Positions 39,537 through 49,065 of a DNA stretch of 64,000 bases are shown piece after piece. The notes below the pieces were generated by a model. It was given only the letters and a program-made list of their open reading frames with translations. It was not told the origin of the DNA and did no database searches. Location of the stretch: NCBI GenBank assembly GCA_945280365.1, contig CALYQD010000011.1, positions 26,895 through 90,894 of the forward strand, read 5' to 3'. Positions within the stretch are counted from its first letter, which is position 1; every line of letters starts with the position of its first letter. The translations under genes were made by a program, and so were the position numbers. Source of the DNA: an uncultured Apibacter sp. Its GTDB lineage: Bacteria > Bacteroidota > Bacteroidia > Flavobacteriales > Weeksellaceae.

Positions 39537-40337
39537 CTAGTTCAAATTTTTATCAGTGTACTTTTGTAAAAGTAAATCTTCACCGTTAAATACAGCATAA
39601 GTATAATAGGAGATCCAATCTCCCAAATTTATGTAATGACTTTCTTTATCTTTACCAATAGATAAATCCATGGGTAAATGACGATGTCCATAAACAAAAT
39701 AGTCATAATGCGTATTGGTTAATTTTTCTTTAGAAAAAACAATTAACCACTCTTTATCTTCTCCTAAAAACTTGATATCTTCTTCTCCACTGATTAATTT
39801 ATTTTTTCTTGACAAATAATTTCCTAAAGCTACACCAATATCAGGATGTAACCATCGAAAAAACCATCGAGCGAAAGGATTAGTAAAAAGTTTTTTCATT
39901 CTTTTATATCCATGATCTCCGGGTCCTAATCCATCCCCATGTGCAATAAAGAAACTTTTATCATTAATTATGAAGTTTTGTTCTTCTGTAAAAACAGTTA
40001 TAGACAGTTCTTTTTGGAGGTAATCTCTCATCCATAAATCATGATTGCCGGTAAAAAAATAAATAACGACTCCGGAATCTGAAAGTTCTGCCAATTTCCC
40101 TAAAATACGTACAAACCCTTTAGGAACAACCGTTTTATATTCATGCCAGAAATCAAATAAATCTCCTAACAAGAAAAGTACTTGTACATCATTTTTTATT
40201 TGATCTAAAAAATCTACAAAAATTTTTTCTCTTTTTCTGGAAGAAACTTCATCTGGAGCTCCCAAATGTTGATCCGAGGCAAAATAAACTTTTTTACCTT
40301 TATCCAGATTAATTTTTATTGATCCTCCTTTATCCAT
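39537..40337 (-). CDS. lpxH: UDP-2,3-diacylglucosamine diphosphatase
   Basis: 266 residues with the calcineurin-like metal motifs FASDQHLG, LLGDLFDFWHE, GNHDLWM and YGHRHLPMD. It cleaves UDP-2,3-diacylglucosamine to lipid X and UMP on the cytosolic membrane face, in lipid A synthesis. Its start overlaps the end of queD by 22 bp. The family is recognised with good confidence; assignment to LpxH over another metallophosphatase rests on the overall pattern. Confidence 0.88.
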   Translation of the reverse strand: MDKGGSIKINLDKGKKVYFASDQHLGAPDEVSSRKREKIFVDFLDQIKNDVQVLFLLGDLFDFWHEYKTVVPKGFVRILGKLAELSDSGVVIYFFTGNHDLWMRDYLQKELSITVFTEEQNFIINDKSFFIAHGDGLGPGDHGYKRMKKLFTNPFARWFFRWLHPDIGVALGNYLSRKNKLISGEEDIKFLGEDKEWLIVFSKEKLTNTHYDYFVYGHRHLPMDLSIGKDKESHYINLGDWISYYTYAVFNGEDLLLQKYTDKNLN

Positions 40338-40759
40338 TCACCATAAGAAGTTTCTGTTTCATATAATGTAAGCTTTGCTAGTATAATAGCTGCAGGAAGT
40401 TCCGATTGAATCTTTTCAGCAAAGTCCATCAGCATATTTTCACAAGTAGGCTGGTAGTTTGTAAAGATAACCTTATGCCCTTCTTTTATCAATTGTTCTC
40501 CTAATTTTTTATGTTCTGTATGGGCATTTAAAATAATGGCATGATCCAAAGGATCTATTATTAATCTTTTGATGATAGACTTTAAATCTCCAAAATCCAT
40601 AACCATTCCATTCTTAACATTATGTACATCGTTGGAAGGTATCCCTTTAACGGTTACATAGAGTTTATAAGAATGTCCGTGAATATTCTTACATTTACCA
40701 TCGTACCCCCATAAAGCATGTGCCGTTTCAAATGTAAAAATTTTAGTAAGCCTTATCAC
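40316..40759 (-). CDS. queD: 6-carboxytetrahydropterin synthase
   Basis: 147 residues. Zinc ligands are in FETAHALWG and NIHGHSYKL, the catalytic Cys in GKCKNIHG, and the substrate site is near PTCENM. It converts 7,8-dihydroneopterin triphosphate to 6-carboxytetrahydropterin on the way to queuosine. It is first of a two-gene unit with lpxH and has a good promoter directly upstream. Confidence 0.93.
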   Translation of the reverse strand: MIRLTKIFTFETAHALWGYDGKCKNIHGHSYKLYVTVKGIPSNDVHNVKNGMVMDFGDLKSIIKRLIIDPLDHAIILNAHTEHKKLGEQLIKEGHKVIFTNYQPTCENMLMDFAEKIQSELPAAIILAKLTLYETETSYGEWIKEDQ

Positions 40760-40782
40760 AATTAAAAATTTTGATTATCTTA

Positions 40783-40814
40783 GGCAAAGATAATTGAAAA
40801 ATCTCATGTGGCAA
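40783..40814 (-). promoter_or_regulatory. Promoter of queD-lpxH
   Basis: On the minus strand TTG (40814-40812), 21-bp spacer, TATCTTTG (40790-40783), about 25 bp before the queD start codon. Confidence 0.65.
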
Positions 40815-41477
40815 GAAATACTCTCTACCCTGTTCCCTATGAGGTGTATCGGCTGTGAAATAATTATTTCTTCAACCCAATCTTATTTATGTGAAAACTG
40901 TAAAGCCAACTTACCTTTCACTCATATACCATTTATCCGAGATAATTCTATATATGATAAAATAAGTGATTCTGTAAAAATTGAATTTGCTTCCTCATTG
41001 CTATTTTTTTCAAAAAAAAATATTACACAGAAATTAATTCACCATTTAAAATATAAAAATAAGCCTGAAATAGGTTCTTGGTTAGCTGAAATTTGGTATA
41101 GGCAAAACCAAGATAACCCTTATTTAAAAGAAGTAAATACCATTATTCCGGTACCTATTCATTATAAAAGATTGAAACAAAGAAATTATAATCAAATCAT
41201 ACTTTGCTGTAAAAGATTAGCCTCATTAATGAATTGCAATTTTGACGAACATTTACTAGAAAGAGTAATTCATATGGAATCGCAAATAGAATCTAACAAG
41301 GATGAGCGTATGAACAGGATGAAAAAGGCCTTTATAAGAACCAATCAAAGTTCCAGTCATTATTTATTAGTCGATGATGTTTTAACAACCGGCGCAACTT
41401 TAATATCCTGCGCCCATGAATTATTGAAAATACAAAATTCTCAAGTCAGTATATTTACTTTAGCCATTGCTTCATAA
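40794..41477 (+). CDS. ComF family phosphoribosyltransferase-like protein
   Basis: 227 residues from a TTG, or 223 from the ATG at 40806. N-terminal zinc-finger-like CxxC pairs (RCIGCE and LCENCK), then a type I PRTase domain with the PRPP motif LLVDDVLTTGATL. ComF supports DNA uptake in naturally competent bacteria; its biochemical role is not settled. It is divergent from queD with 34 bp between starts, so its promoter must overlap theirs. Confidence 0.88.
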   Translation: MKNLMWQEILSTLFPMRCIGCEIIISSTQSYLCENCKANLPFTHIPFIRDNSIYDKISDSVKIEFASSLLFFSKKNITQKLIHHLKYKNKPEIGSWLAEIWYRQNQDNPYLKEVNTIIPVPIHYKRLKQRNYNQIILCCKRLASLMNCNFDEHLLERVIHMESQIESNKDERMNRMKKAFIRTNQSSSHYLLVDDVLTTGATLISCAHELLKIQNSQVSIFTLAIAS

Positions 41478-41689
41478 TAATTAAAATAAATTATATCTTA
41501 ATAAATATACAAATTAAGTATACTCTAAAGATAAATAAAGATTAAAATTATCCTTATTTTAAAATAAAGATAAAAATATTTTGTTAAAAAGTTGTAAATA
41601 AAAAAAAATAATTATAATTTTATACATTAATTACCGTAGACTATAAAACTATTATTTATCAAGTAAATTTTATAAATTTTAAAGATAAA

Positions 41690-42049
41690 ATGCTTATGAA
41701 GAAATTTTTATTATTTATTACATTGCTACTTTCAATGAACTTGGTTACCGCAAAAGATATACCAGTAAGTTTTTTAATGGACATTTCCTATCAAGACCAA
41801 CCTTATACAAAATCAAAATTATATCCTAATCCTGCAGTAAATTTTATACTTGTTAAGAATTCCAGTTCATCAAGAATTCTTAATATATCTGTTTTATCCA
41901 TGGTTGGTACTAATCTGATCGATAAAGACATATTAGATAATAATCAAAATCAAGAAATTAACATTTCTAAACTACCTACCGGACGATATTTTGTAAAAGT
42001 ATCCTATTCCGATGGAAGCAGAGAGATACTCACTCTTATTAAACTATAA
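41690..42049 (+). CDS. Small secreted protein made mostly of a T9SS sorting domain
   Basis: 119 residues (117 if it starts at the second ATG, MKKFLLF). Signal peptide to about residue 22 (ending VTAKD), a linker of only about 20 residues, then a type A T9SS C-terminal domain: LYPNPAVNFILVKN, later LPTGRYFVKVSYSDG and ILTLIKL. These domains target cargo to the outer membrane T9SS translocon. Here there is almost no cargo, so it is either a remnant of a larger protein or a small surface peptide. Confidence 0.85.
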   Translation: MLMKKFLLFITLLLSMNLVTAKDIPVSFLMDISYQDQPYTKSKLYPNPAVNFILVKNSSSSRILNISVLSMVGTNLIDKDILDNNQNQEINISKLPTGRYFVKVSYSDGSREILTLIKL

Positions 42050-42120
42050 TATAATCTTAGGTTCTATTTTTGTCATAGATACCTGTATTTATTTGGCATA
42101 TTAATTGACCTTAGAACATG

Positions 42121-42224
42121 GACAAACTTTAGAGATTGCACATTTCTCTTTAATAATCAGCATTATAATCTAATAGGATTTACAAAAAGTAACAATCCGT
42201 ATCCTATATACCTGAAAGTTTGTC
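42121..42224 (+). promoter_or_regulatory. Long-range inverted repeat in the lon leader
   Basis: GACAAACTTT (42121-42130) pairs perfectly with AAAGTTTGTC (42215-42224), enclosing about 84 nt, 25 bp before the lon start codon. It could be a structured leader or a pair of operator half-sites. Confidence 0.35.
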
Positions 42225-42248
42225 ACTAAATCTTTAATACGAAACATT

Positions 42249-44654
42249 ATGAAGTTCGACATATTGTCATTAGATCAAGTTATGCAAAATGATAGTGAGT
42301 TTATTCCTTTATTAAGTCAGGATGAAGAAGATAAAATGATGAATGAAACTTTTCCTGCGGTACTACCTCTACTTCCCGTTAAAAATGTAGTATTATTTCC
42401 AGGAGTAGTTATTCCAATTACAGCAGGTAGAAATAAATCCATCAATTTACTGCAAGATGCTCAGCAAAGCGACAAAATTATAGCAGTAATCACGCAAAAA
42501 GATGTGAACGTAGACAATCCCACCCTTGAAGATATGTATTCCGTTGGGACTATAGGTAAAATTTTAAAATTACTTAAAATGCCGGATGGAAGCTCCATGG
42601 TTATTTTACAAGGAATACGTAAATTTTCTATAAATTCTATACTTGAAGAAGAACCTTATTTAAAGGCAGAAGTTACTTTGCTGGAAGATAAAAGAAAAAT
42701 TTCAACTAAAAATAAAGAACATTTTAATGTATTATTGGAAAGTCTTCGTGAAACGGCAATTAAAATAATCAATGAAAATCCAGCCATTCCTTCAGATGCA
42801 TCCTTTGCCATTAAAAATATTGAAGGAAGTTCATTACTAGTTAATTTTGTTGCTTCAAATCTTGACTTACCTTTAATCAAAAAGCAAGAATTATTAGAAA
42901 TTAACAGTTTATTGGATAGGGCTTCCAAAACATTAAAATATTTAAACTTCGAGCTTCAGAAAATAAGCTTAAAAAATTCCATACAAGATAAAGTAAATAG
43001 TGACCTGAGCAAACAACAACGCGAGTATTTCCTTCATCAGCAAATGAAAACCATTCAGGAAGAACTGGGAGGGGTATCCTATGAAGCAGAAGTTCAGGAG
43101 ATGAAAGATAAAGCTTCTAAGAAAAAATGGAGCAAATCTATACATGAACATTTTGAAAAAGAACTTAACCGATTAGTTCGAATGAATCCTCAAACCCCGG
43201 ATTACGGAGTTCAGAGGAATTATCTGGAATTAATGTTGGATTTGCCTTGGGAAAAATATTCTAAAGATAATTTTGATATCAATCATGCCGAGAAGGTACT
43301 AAATAAAGATCATTTTGGGCTAGAAGATGTAAAAGAACGTATTCTTGAATATCTTGCTGTTTTAAAACTTAAGGGAGACATGAAATCCCCTATTATTTGC
43401 CTATACGGCCCTCCCGGAGTTGGAAAAACTTCTTTAGGTAAATCTATAGCCTCTGCCTTAGGTAGAAAATACATACGAATATCACTGGGTGGATTACATG
43501 ATGAATCGGAAATAAGAGGACATAGAAAAACCTATATTGGGGCTATGCCGGGAAGAATCATTCAATCCATAAAAAAAGTAGGAACTTCGAATCCGGTAGT
43601 AGTATTGGATGAGATTGATAAAATCAGTTCGAGCGGGCATGGTGATCCTTCTTCAGCCTTACTTGAGGTGCTGGATCCGGAACAAAACAGTACGTTCCAC
43701 GATAATTTCCTAGATGTTGATTATGACTTATCCAAAGTATTATTCATTGCCACTGCCAATAATTTGGGAACCATTCAGCCTGCATTATTGGACCGAATGG
43801 AAATTATAGATATATCGGGATATACCATTGAAGAAAAAGTAGAAATAGCTTATAAGTATCTTTTACCTAAACAAATTACTGAACACGGGCTGAATAAAAA
43901 AGATATATCTATAAGTAAAAAAGAATTGGAATTTATTATTCAAGCCTATACTCGAGAATCAGGAGTTAGAGGATTGGAGAGAAAAATCTCTAAAATAGTA
44001 AGAAATATAGCATTGCAAATTGCTCGAAATAATGAGTATGATAAAAAATTAAGTAAAGATAAAATTATTGAAATTCTAGGTCCCCCTATGTTGCCTGAAA
44101 CTTCAGAAACCAATAAAGTTCCGGGTGTAGTTACGGGACTTGCCTGGACACAAGTGGGAGGAGATATCTTATTTATTGAAAGTATCCTTTCCAAAGGAAA
44201 AGGAAATTTATCTATGACCGGAAATTTGGGGACTGTAATGAAAGAATCAGCGACCATTGCGTTGGAATATATAAAATCCAATTATAAAAATTTCAATATT
44301 GATCCTCAAAAAATTGAAGAAAGCAATATTCACATTCATGTTCCCGAAGGAGCTACTCCGAAAGACGGACCTTCTGCTGGTATAGCGATGCTTACTTCCC
44401 TTGTTTCTTCATTTACCGGGAAAAAAGTAAAATCTAAATGGGCCATGACCGGAGAAATTACTTTACGAGGTAAAGTTCTTCCTGTAGGTGGTATTAAAGA
44501 AAAAATATTAGCTGCTAAACGCGCAGGAATAACTGATGTAATTTTATGCGAAGAAAACAGAAAAGATATTGAAAAAATAAATCCTGATTATATTAAGGGA
44601 TTACGAATTCATTATGTTACTCAAATGTCTGAAGTGATAGAACTTGCAATCTAA
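42249..44654 (+). CDS. lon: ATP-dependent Lon protease
   Basis: 801 residues. N-terminal LonA substrate domain (LPLLPVKNVVLFPGVVIPI), coiled region, AAA+ module with Walker A GPPGVGKTSLGK and Walker B VLDEIDK, then the serine protease with catalytic S709 in KDGPSAGIAM and the Lys in GGIKEKILAAKRAG. It degrades misfolded and regulatory proteins. It is monocistronic, followed by a strong terminator. Confidence 0.97.
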   Translation: MKFDILSLDQVMQNDSEFIPLLSQDEEDKMMNETFPAVLPLLPVKNVVLFPGVVIPITAGRNKSINLLQDAQQSDKIIAVITQKDVNVDNPTLEDMYSVGTIGKILKLLKMPDGSSMVILQGIRKFSINSILEEEPYLKAEVTLLEDKRKISTKNKEHFNVLLESLRETAIKIINENPAIPSDASFAIKNIEGSSLLVNFVASNLDLPLIKKQELLEINSLLDRASKTLKYLNFELQKISLKNSIQDKVNSDLSKQQREYFLHQQMKTIQEELGGVSYEAEVQEMKDKASKKKWSKSIHEHFEKELNRLVRMNPQTPDYGVQRNYLELMLDLPWEKYSKDNFDINHAEKVLNKDHFGLEDVKERILEYLAVLKLKGDMKSPIICLYGPPGVGKTSLGKSIASALGRKYIRISLGGLHDESEIRGHRKTYIGAMPGRIIQSIKKVGTSNPVVVLDEIDKISSSGHGDPSSALLEVLDPEQNSTFHDNFLDVDYDLSKVLFIATANNLGTIQPALLDRMEIIDISGYTIEEKVEIAYKYLLPKQITEHGLNKKDISISKKELEFIIQAYTRESGVRGLERKISKIVRNIALQIARNNEYDKKLSKDKIIEILGPPMLPETSETNKVPGVVTGLAWTQVGGDILFIESILSKGKGNLSMTGNLGTVMKESATIALEYIKSNYKNFNIDPQKIEESNIHIHVPEGATPKDGPSAGIAMLTSLVSSFTGKKVKSKWAMTGEITLRGKVLPVGGIKEKILAAKRAGITDVILCEENRKDIEKINPDYIKGLRIHYVTQMSEVIELAI

Positions 44655-44675
44655 ATAGATTCAAAACACATATAT

Positions 44676-44708
44676 AAGCCTGATTATAATATAATCAGGC
44701 TTTTTTAT
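44676..44708 (+). terminator. Terminator after lon
   Basis: AAGCCTGATTA / TAATCAGGCTT stem (44676-44702) followed by a T run. Confidence 0.9.
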
Positions 44709-45267
44709 TTTACCCTGTCGGTGTACTGTTATTATAACTGTCTTATATCTTTAAAGCTTCGTAATAAAAAACCTAATCATAAAAGATAGTATTTTAATTC
44801 TCTTTAATTACTAAAACATTAATAGACAAATTAAAGAGTAGTAGGTAATCTTATCGATAAAATCTGTAATAAATAGAAATTTTAAACTATATAATTTCAC
44901 TGTGAATATATATGACCTTTTTTTAAATGATATCTCAATTACTTTGTAATTAACAGATTATAACAAATAGCATAAATTTATTATGTTTTAGTATTTACAA
45001 ATACTCTTAAAAATTTTTATTTATGAAAAATTAAATTTTATATCGCGAAAAATGGATTGGGCTATGAATAAGAAGGTTTCATAATAACTTCATATATTTT
45101 ATCTATTAGATTTTTGATTATTTCCCAGAAGTAATAAAGGGGCCAAACGCCTTATCTTTTTTAAAAAAGAATACTACCATTCCATAACAAGATAAAAAAT
45201 AGTTTAAAGTTTATATACGAATGATTTATTAAAAAAATTCATTTTTATTTTGTTTACCTTTGAAATT
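44709..45267. other. AT-rich intergenic region
   Basis: No gene recognised. It ends with a likely -7 box TACCTTTG (45255-45262) immediately before the MutS-like start codon, which would give a leaderless or very short-leader mRNA. Confidence 0.45.
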
Positions 45268-47070
45268 ATGAATATGCAAGCGGTACAAAATTTTTATCAA
45301 AATATTATTGATAAAGAGAAAAAGAAATTACACCCTCTGAAAAAGAAAATTTTCATTGTGGCAATACTTCGGCTATTAGTGGTACTATTCAGTATTATAC
45401 TTTGCTATCTTAACTGGAATAATAGAATACTCGTAGGCGCAATTATTTTAATTTCCCTGCTTGCTTTTATTTTACTTTTAAAATTCCACAATAAACTATT
45501 TTATAAAAAAAAATACTCTCTTACTTTAATTAAAATCGCTAATGACGAATATAAAGCATTACATTATGATTTTACCCCTTTCGATGGAGCACCTGAATAT
45601 ATACAAACGGAACATAGTTTTAGCTATGACCTTGATCTTTTTGGAGATCGATCTCTTTTCCAGTCTATAAATCGTAGTATTACTTCATTCGGAAAAGAAT
45701 ATCTTGCGCACCTATTTCTTTCCCCATATTTAGATAAAAGCACTATTTTAGAAAATCAGGAAAGCGTTCGTGAATTAGCCGCAAAACAAGAATGGATAAA
45801 TCATTTCAGAGTATTAGGTTCTCTAAATAGAAATACAGAAGAAGGTCGGTTTAATGTAAACACTATGTTTAATGATAAATATTTATTATATAAACAAAGA
45901 TTTTGGGAAATTATGATTTACCTTATCCCGGCATTTTATATAGGTTTATCTATACTTTGTGCTTTCCAACTAGCCTCTACTTTATATTTTATTCCTTTAT
46001 GGGTCTTAACCTTTTCTATCAATGCTTTTTCGCAAAAACATGTGATGCAAATTGTGGATACAGTTAGCAAAAAATCAGACAAATTATCTACCTATAGTTC
46101 CTTATTTAAAGCTATTGAAAAACAAAATTTTGAGAGCAATTTACTGAAAAATTATCAGGAAGCTCTTAAAAAGAGTACTGCCGCTTCAGCAGCTATTGAT
46201 AAGCTAAACCGTTATTGTTCTCAATTAAACATGGGAATGGCTTATCCAATGGTTTTACTTTTTAACCCTGTGCTATGTTGGGGTGTGCGTTATGCCATTA
46301 AAATAGAACGATGGACAGAAACTTATCGTACACACCTTCCTTATTGGTTTGATACACTCGCACATTTCGATGCTTGGAACTCTCTCTCTACCTTTGCTTA
46401 TACACACCCCGACTATTGTTATCCGAAAATAAATACAAAGCATTTTATTTTTGAGGGAAAAGAATTAGGGCATCCCTTGCTAGATCGCTCTCTTTGTGTA
46501 ACCAATGACGTTACTATCGCTAGAGAAAAGTATTTTTTAGTAATTACCGGAGCAAATATGGCCGGAAAAAGTACATTTTTAAGAACCATTGGAGTTAATC
46601 ACGTACTGGCCTGTATAGGTGCACCTGTATATGCACATTCCTTAGAAGTTTTTCCGGGAAATCTGGTTACCAACTTAAGAACTACTGATTCTTTAGCGGA
46701 TCACGAATCATATTTCTTTTCTGAATTAAAACGATTGAAAATGATTATTGACCGTTTACATTCAGGAGAACATTTATTTATAATTTTAGATGAAATTCTT
46801 AAAGGCACCAATTCCGAAGATAAACAAAAAGGATCGCTAGCGCTTATGAAACAGCTTATATCTTTAAATGGTAATGGAATTATAGCTACCCATGATCTGG
46901 TGTTAGGAACATTAGAGCAAAACTACCCTAAAAATGTTAAAAACTACAGTTTTGAAGCAGAAATTATTAATGATGAACTTTTTTTCGATTATAAAATTAA
47001 AGAAGGGGTGGCTAAAAATATGAACGCTACCTTTTTAATGAAGAAAATGGGAATTACAGGTATTGATTAA
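45268..47070 (+). CDS. Membrane-anchored MutS-family ATPase
   Basis: 600 residues from the ATG at 45268; earlier in-frame TTG codons overlap the probable promoter. Two hydrophobic segments near the N-terminus (about 25-70) and two more at about 215-255 suggest membrane anchoring. The C-terminal half is a MutS ATPase: Walker A GANMAGKSTFL, LRTTDSLADHESYFFSELKR, Walker B FIILDEILKGTNSEDK, and GIIATHDLVLG. The mismatch-recognition domain of MutS1 is absent, as is the Smr domain of MutS2. Classical mismatch repair is therefore unlikely; the family's role is unknown to me. Confidence 0.85.
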   Translation: MNMQAVQNFYQNIIDKEKKKLHPLKKKIFIVAILRLLVVLFSIILCYLNWNNRILVGAIILISLLAFILLLKFHNKLFYKKKYSLTLIKIANDEYKALHYDFTPFDGAPEYIQTEHSFSYDLDLFGDRSLFQSINRSITSFGKEYLAHLFLSPYLDKSTILENQESVRELAAKQEWINHFRVLGSLNRNTEEGRFNVNTMFNDKYLLYKQRFWEIMIYLIPAFYIGLSILCAFQLASTLYFIPLWVLTFSINAFSQKHVMQIVDTVSKKSDKLSTYSSLFKAIEKQNFESNLLKNYQEALKKSTAASAAIDKLNRYCSQLNMGMAYPMVLLFNPVLCWGVRYAIKIERWTETYRTHLPYWFDTLAHFDAWNSLSTFAYTHPDYCYPKINTKHFIFEGKELGHPLLDRSLCVTNDVTIAREKYFLVITGANMAGKSTFLRTIGVNHVLACIGAPVYAHSLEVFPGNLVTNLRTTDSLADHESYFFSELKRLKMIIDRLHSGEHLFIILDEILKGTNSEDKQKGSLALMKQLISLNGNGIIATHDLVLGTLEQNYPKNVKNYSFEAEIINDELFFDYKIKEGVAKNMNATFLMKKMGITGID

Positions 47071-47145
47071 AAAGAAAAATACCTAACATAACTGTCAGGT
47101 ATCACGTAAGTACTAGTATATAATATATTTAGAAAGTTATAAGCT

Positions 47146-48174
47146 TTAATTTATATCTAAACGAACTGCAAAAAAATACGTTCCAATATCAACTTTTCCT
47201 CCATTTAATGTGGGATGATTTATATGGGTATCCGTATGTAACGCATTACGGATAAACGAATTAGGCACAACAGCAGGAAGACTTGTACTAAATGTTAGAG
47301 CAATTTCATGTTCATATCCCGGATCTCCCGGATTTTTACCGTCCGATTTTATAACAGCTATATAATTTACATACGGGGTTGTATATTGATAATTTTTAGC
47401 TTCCGGATAGATACCAACTACACACATTGCCTTTTTAGATACCTGCCCTTTTAAGTTATCACTTGCCAAATACCAATTTCTATTATATTTACCGGGAATT
47501 CCATTTCGATCTTTACAATTATCATAAGGATCAGCATTACGGTTCATACATCCTGATCTTTTATCTTTAAGATGCTCATCATCTACTGGTAATCCGTCAA
47601 GATCATCTAAATCATGCAAATATGTCCAATACAAAAAACCTCCGTCGTTTCCCGGATTAACAACCAAGTATTTTGCCATAATCATCCATATACCGGGAGT
47701 CAGTTTTAACCCTCGTCCTGTAAATGTAATTTCTCTATGATCATTTGAATTTCTAGTAACAAGCTTACTTGGATTATTACTTAACGGATGATCCATATCT
47801 AAATGCTCATTAAGTGGAGCCTCTACTAAGCTAAACGGTTTGGGTACCCAGTTAACTGTACCTGTATTATCTTGAAACATTAGCATGTTACCTTGTCTTT
47901 CCGATTGATCGCTCAACCGTAATCCGTTTGCGGTGCCATCTGCTTTAACATGTACTTTGGCCGTAGGAGTAAGTGTTCCTATCCCCAAATTACCCTCTTT
48001 TGTTACAATCACATCATCCGATGTATTAGAAGTCCCATTAGTATTTCCTTTGGCATCCACATGAAAAGGTCCTTGTGGTGAAGTTGTATTTATTCCTACA
48101 GATGGAATTTGGGCAAATAAATAATTGCTTACCCCTCCTGCTAGTATTGCATATAATAAAAATAATTTTTTCAT
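47146..48174 (-). CDS. Secreted flavobacterial protein, paralogue 3 of 3
   Basis: 342 residues with signal peptide (MKKLFLLYAILAGGVSNYLFAQ). The mature start has VGINTTSPQGPFHVDAKG, then GNLGIGTLTPTAKVHV, a motif shared with tail-fibre-like and surface proteins. The C-terminal two thirds (LKLTPGIWMIMAKYLVV and ending YFFAVRLDIN) look like a beta-rich, jelly-roll-like domain with several Cys. It is the longest of three tandem paralogues with conserved ends and a divergent middle. Function unknown; exported surface or extracellular location is likely. Confidence 0.75.
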   Translation of the reverse strand: MKKLFLLYAILAGGVSNYLFAQIPSVGINTTSPQGPFHVDAKGNTNGTSNTSDDVIVTKEGNLGIGTLTPTAKVHVKADGTANGLRLSDQSERQGNMLMFQDNTGTVNWVPKPFSLVEAPLNEHLDMDHPLSNNPSKLVTRNSNDHREITFTGRGLKLTPGIWMIMAKYLVVNPGNDGGFLYWTYLHDLDDLDGLPVDDEHLKDKRSGCMNRNADPYDNCKDRNGIPGKYNRNWYLASDNLKGQVSKKAMCVVGIYPEAKNYQYTTPYVNYIAVIKSDGKNPGDPGYEHEIALTFSTSLPAVVPNSFIRNALHTDTHINHPTLNGGKVDIGTYFFAVRLDIN

Positions 48175-48213
48175 ATAATATATTTAAAATTCACAATGTA
48201 TTAATTTGATCTT

Positions 48214-49017
48214 CTAGTTTAACAAATCTACATCTAACCGAACAGCATAAAAATAAGACCCTTGAAATTCACTGGTAGTAGCATATCCAAATTGTATATT
48301 ACTGGTACTACCAAATATTCTAAATACGTGTTCCTCTCCCTTAGGAACATTCACTATAGCAGCTAGTTGAGGAGTGCCAATAAAATACCCGTCTTGTTCT
48401 ACCGGTACTCCCAATACCGTACTAAATACTGGATCTTTAGAACCCGAATGCTTGGTCATATTTTTTAAATAAATCCAAACATTATTTCGGGGTTTCAGAC
48501 CGCCCCGCGGATATATAGTATTTCTTACCACAAATTTGGATAGAACCAACCATTTCCCCTGGGTAAGTTTCAAAGGTTCTTCAGTTAAATCTCCTGGACT
48601 TTCATCTGTAGGCAAAAGCTTATTATCGTTTATTTTACCGACACTTATTATAGGACCTAAAGGGGCTACCCAAGTAGCATTTCCCAGATTATCTTTGCTA
48701 ACTAGTATTTTATTGTTGCCTTCAGCTCCATTTTCTAAACGCATGGTCCCATTAATATCTAAACCTGCTTCAGGCTTAATTTTCCCAACCCCTAAATATG
48801 CTTGATATGATTTAAATAATATCGAGCCATTTCTAACTGAGTTAAATACCACATCATCTGTTGTATGTTCTATGGAATCCTTAGATTTTATTACATTATC
48901 TTTTTTTGCATCTATATGAAAAATACCTTTTGGATGATCGGTATTAATTCCAACTTGTGAGAAAACAATGCCAACCGCTCCCCCCCAAAGGGACATAGAT
49001 ATAATTATTTTTTTCAT
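48214..49017 (-). CDS. Secreted flavobacterial protein, paralogue 2 of 3
   Basis: 267 residues with signal peptide ending IVFSQ. The mature part starts VGINTDHPKGIFHIDAKK, followed by LGVGKIKPEAGLDINGTMR, and ends YFYAVRLDVDLLN. The domain plan is as in its neighbours, including a central WLVLSKFVVRN strand and WIYLKN. It lies 48 bp after paralogue 1 and 39 bp before paralogue 3. No known function. Confidence 0.75.
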   Translation of the reverse strand: MKKIIISMSLWGGAVGIVFSQVGINTDHPKGIFHIDAKKDNVIKSKDSIEHTTDDVVFNSVRNGSILFKSYQAYLGVGKIKPEAGLDINGTMRLENGAEGNNKILVSKDNLGNATWVAPLGPIISVGKINDNKLLPTDESPGDLTEEPLKLTQGKWLVLSKFVVRNTIYPRGGLKPRNNVWIYLKNMTKHSGSKDPVFSTVLGVPVEQDGYFIGTPQLAAIVNVPKGEEHVFRIFGSTSNIQFGYATTSEFQGSYFYAVRLDVDLLN

Positions 49018-49065
49018 GATTTTTATATAATGGTTTATTATAGTATAATAAAAACAAAATTACTT

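Noticed and set aside
40760..40793. Possible preQ1 riboswitch before queD
   Set aside because: Only 34 bp separate the divergent starts and they hold a promoter; no room for an aptamer.
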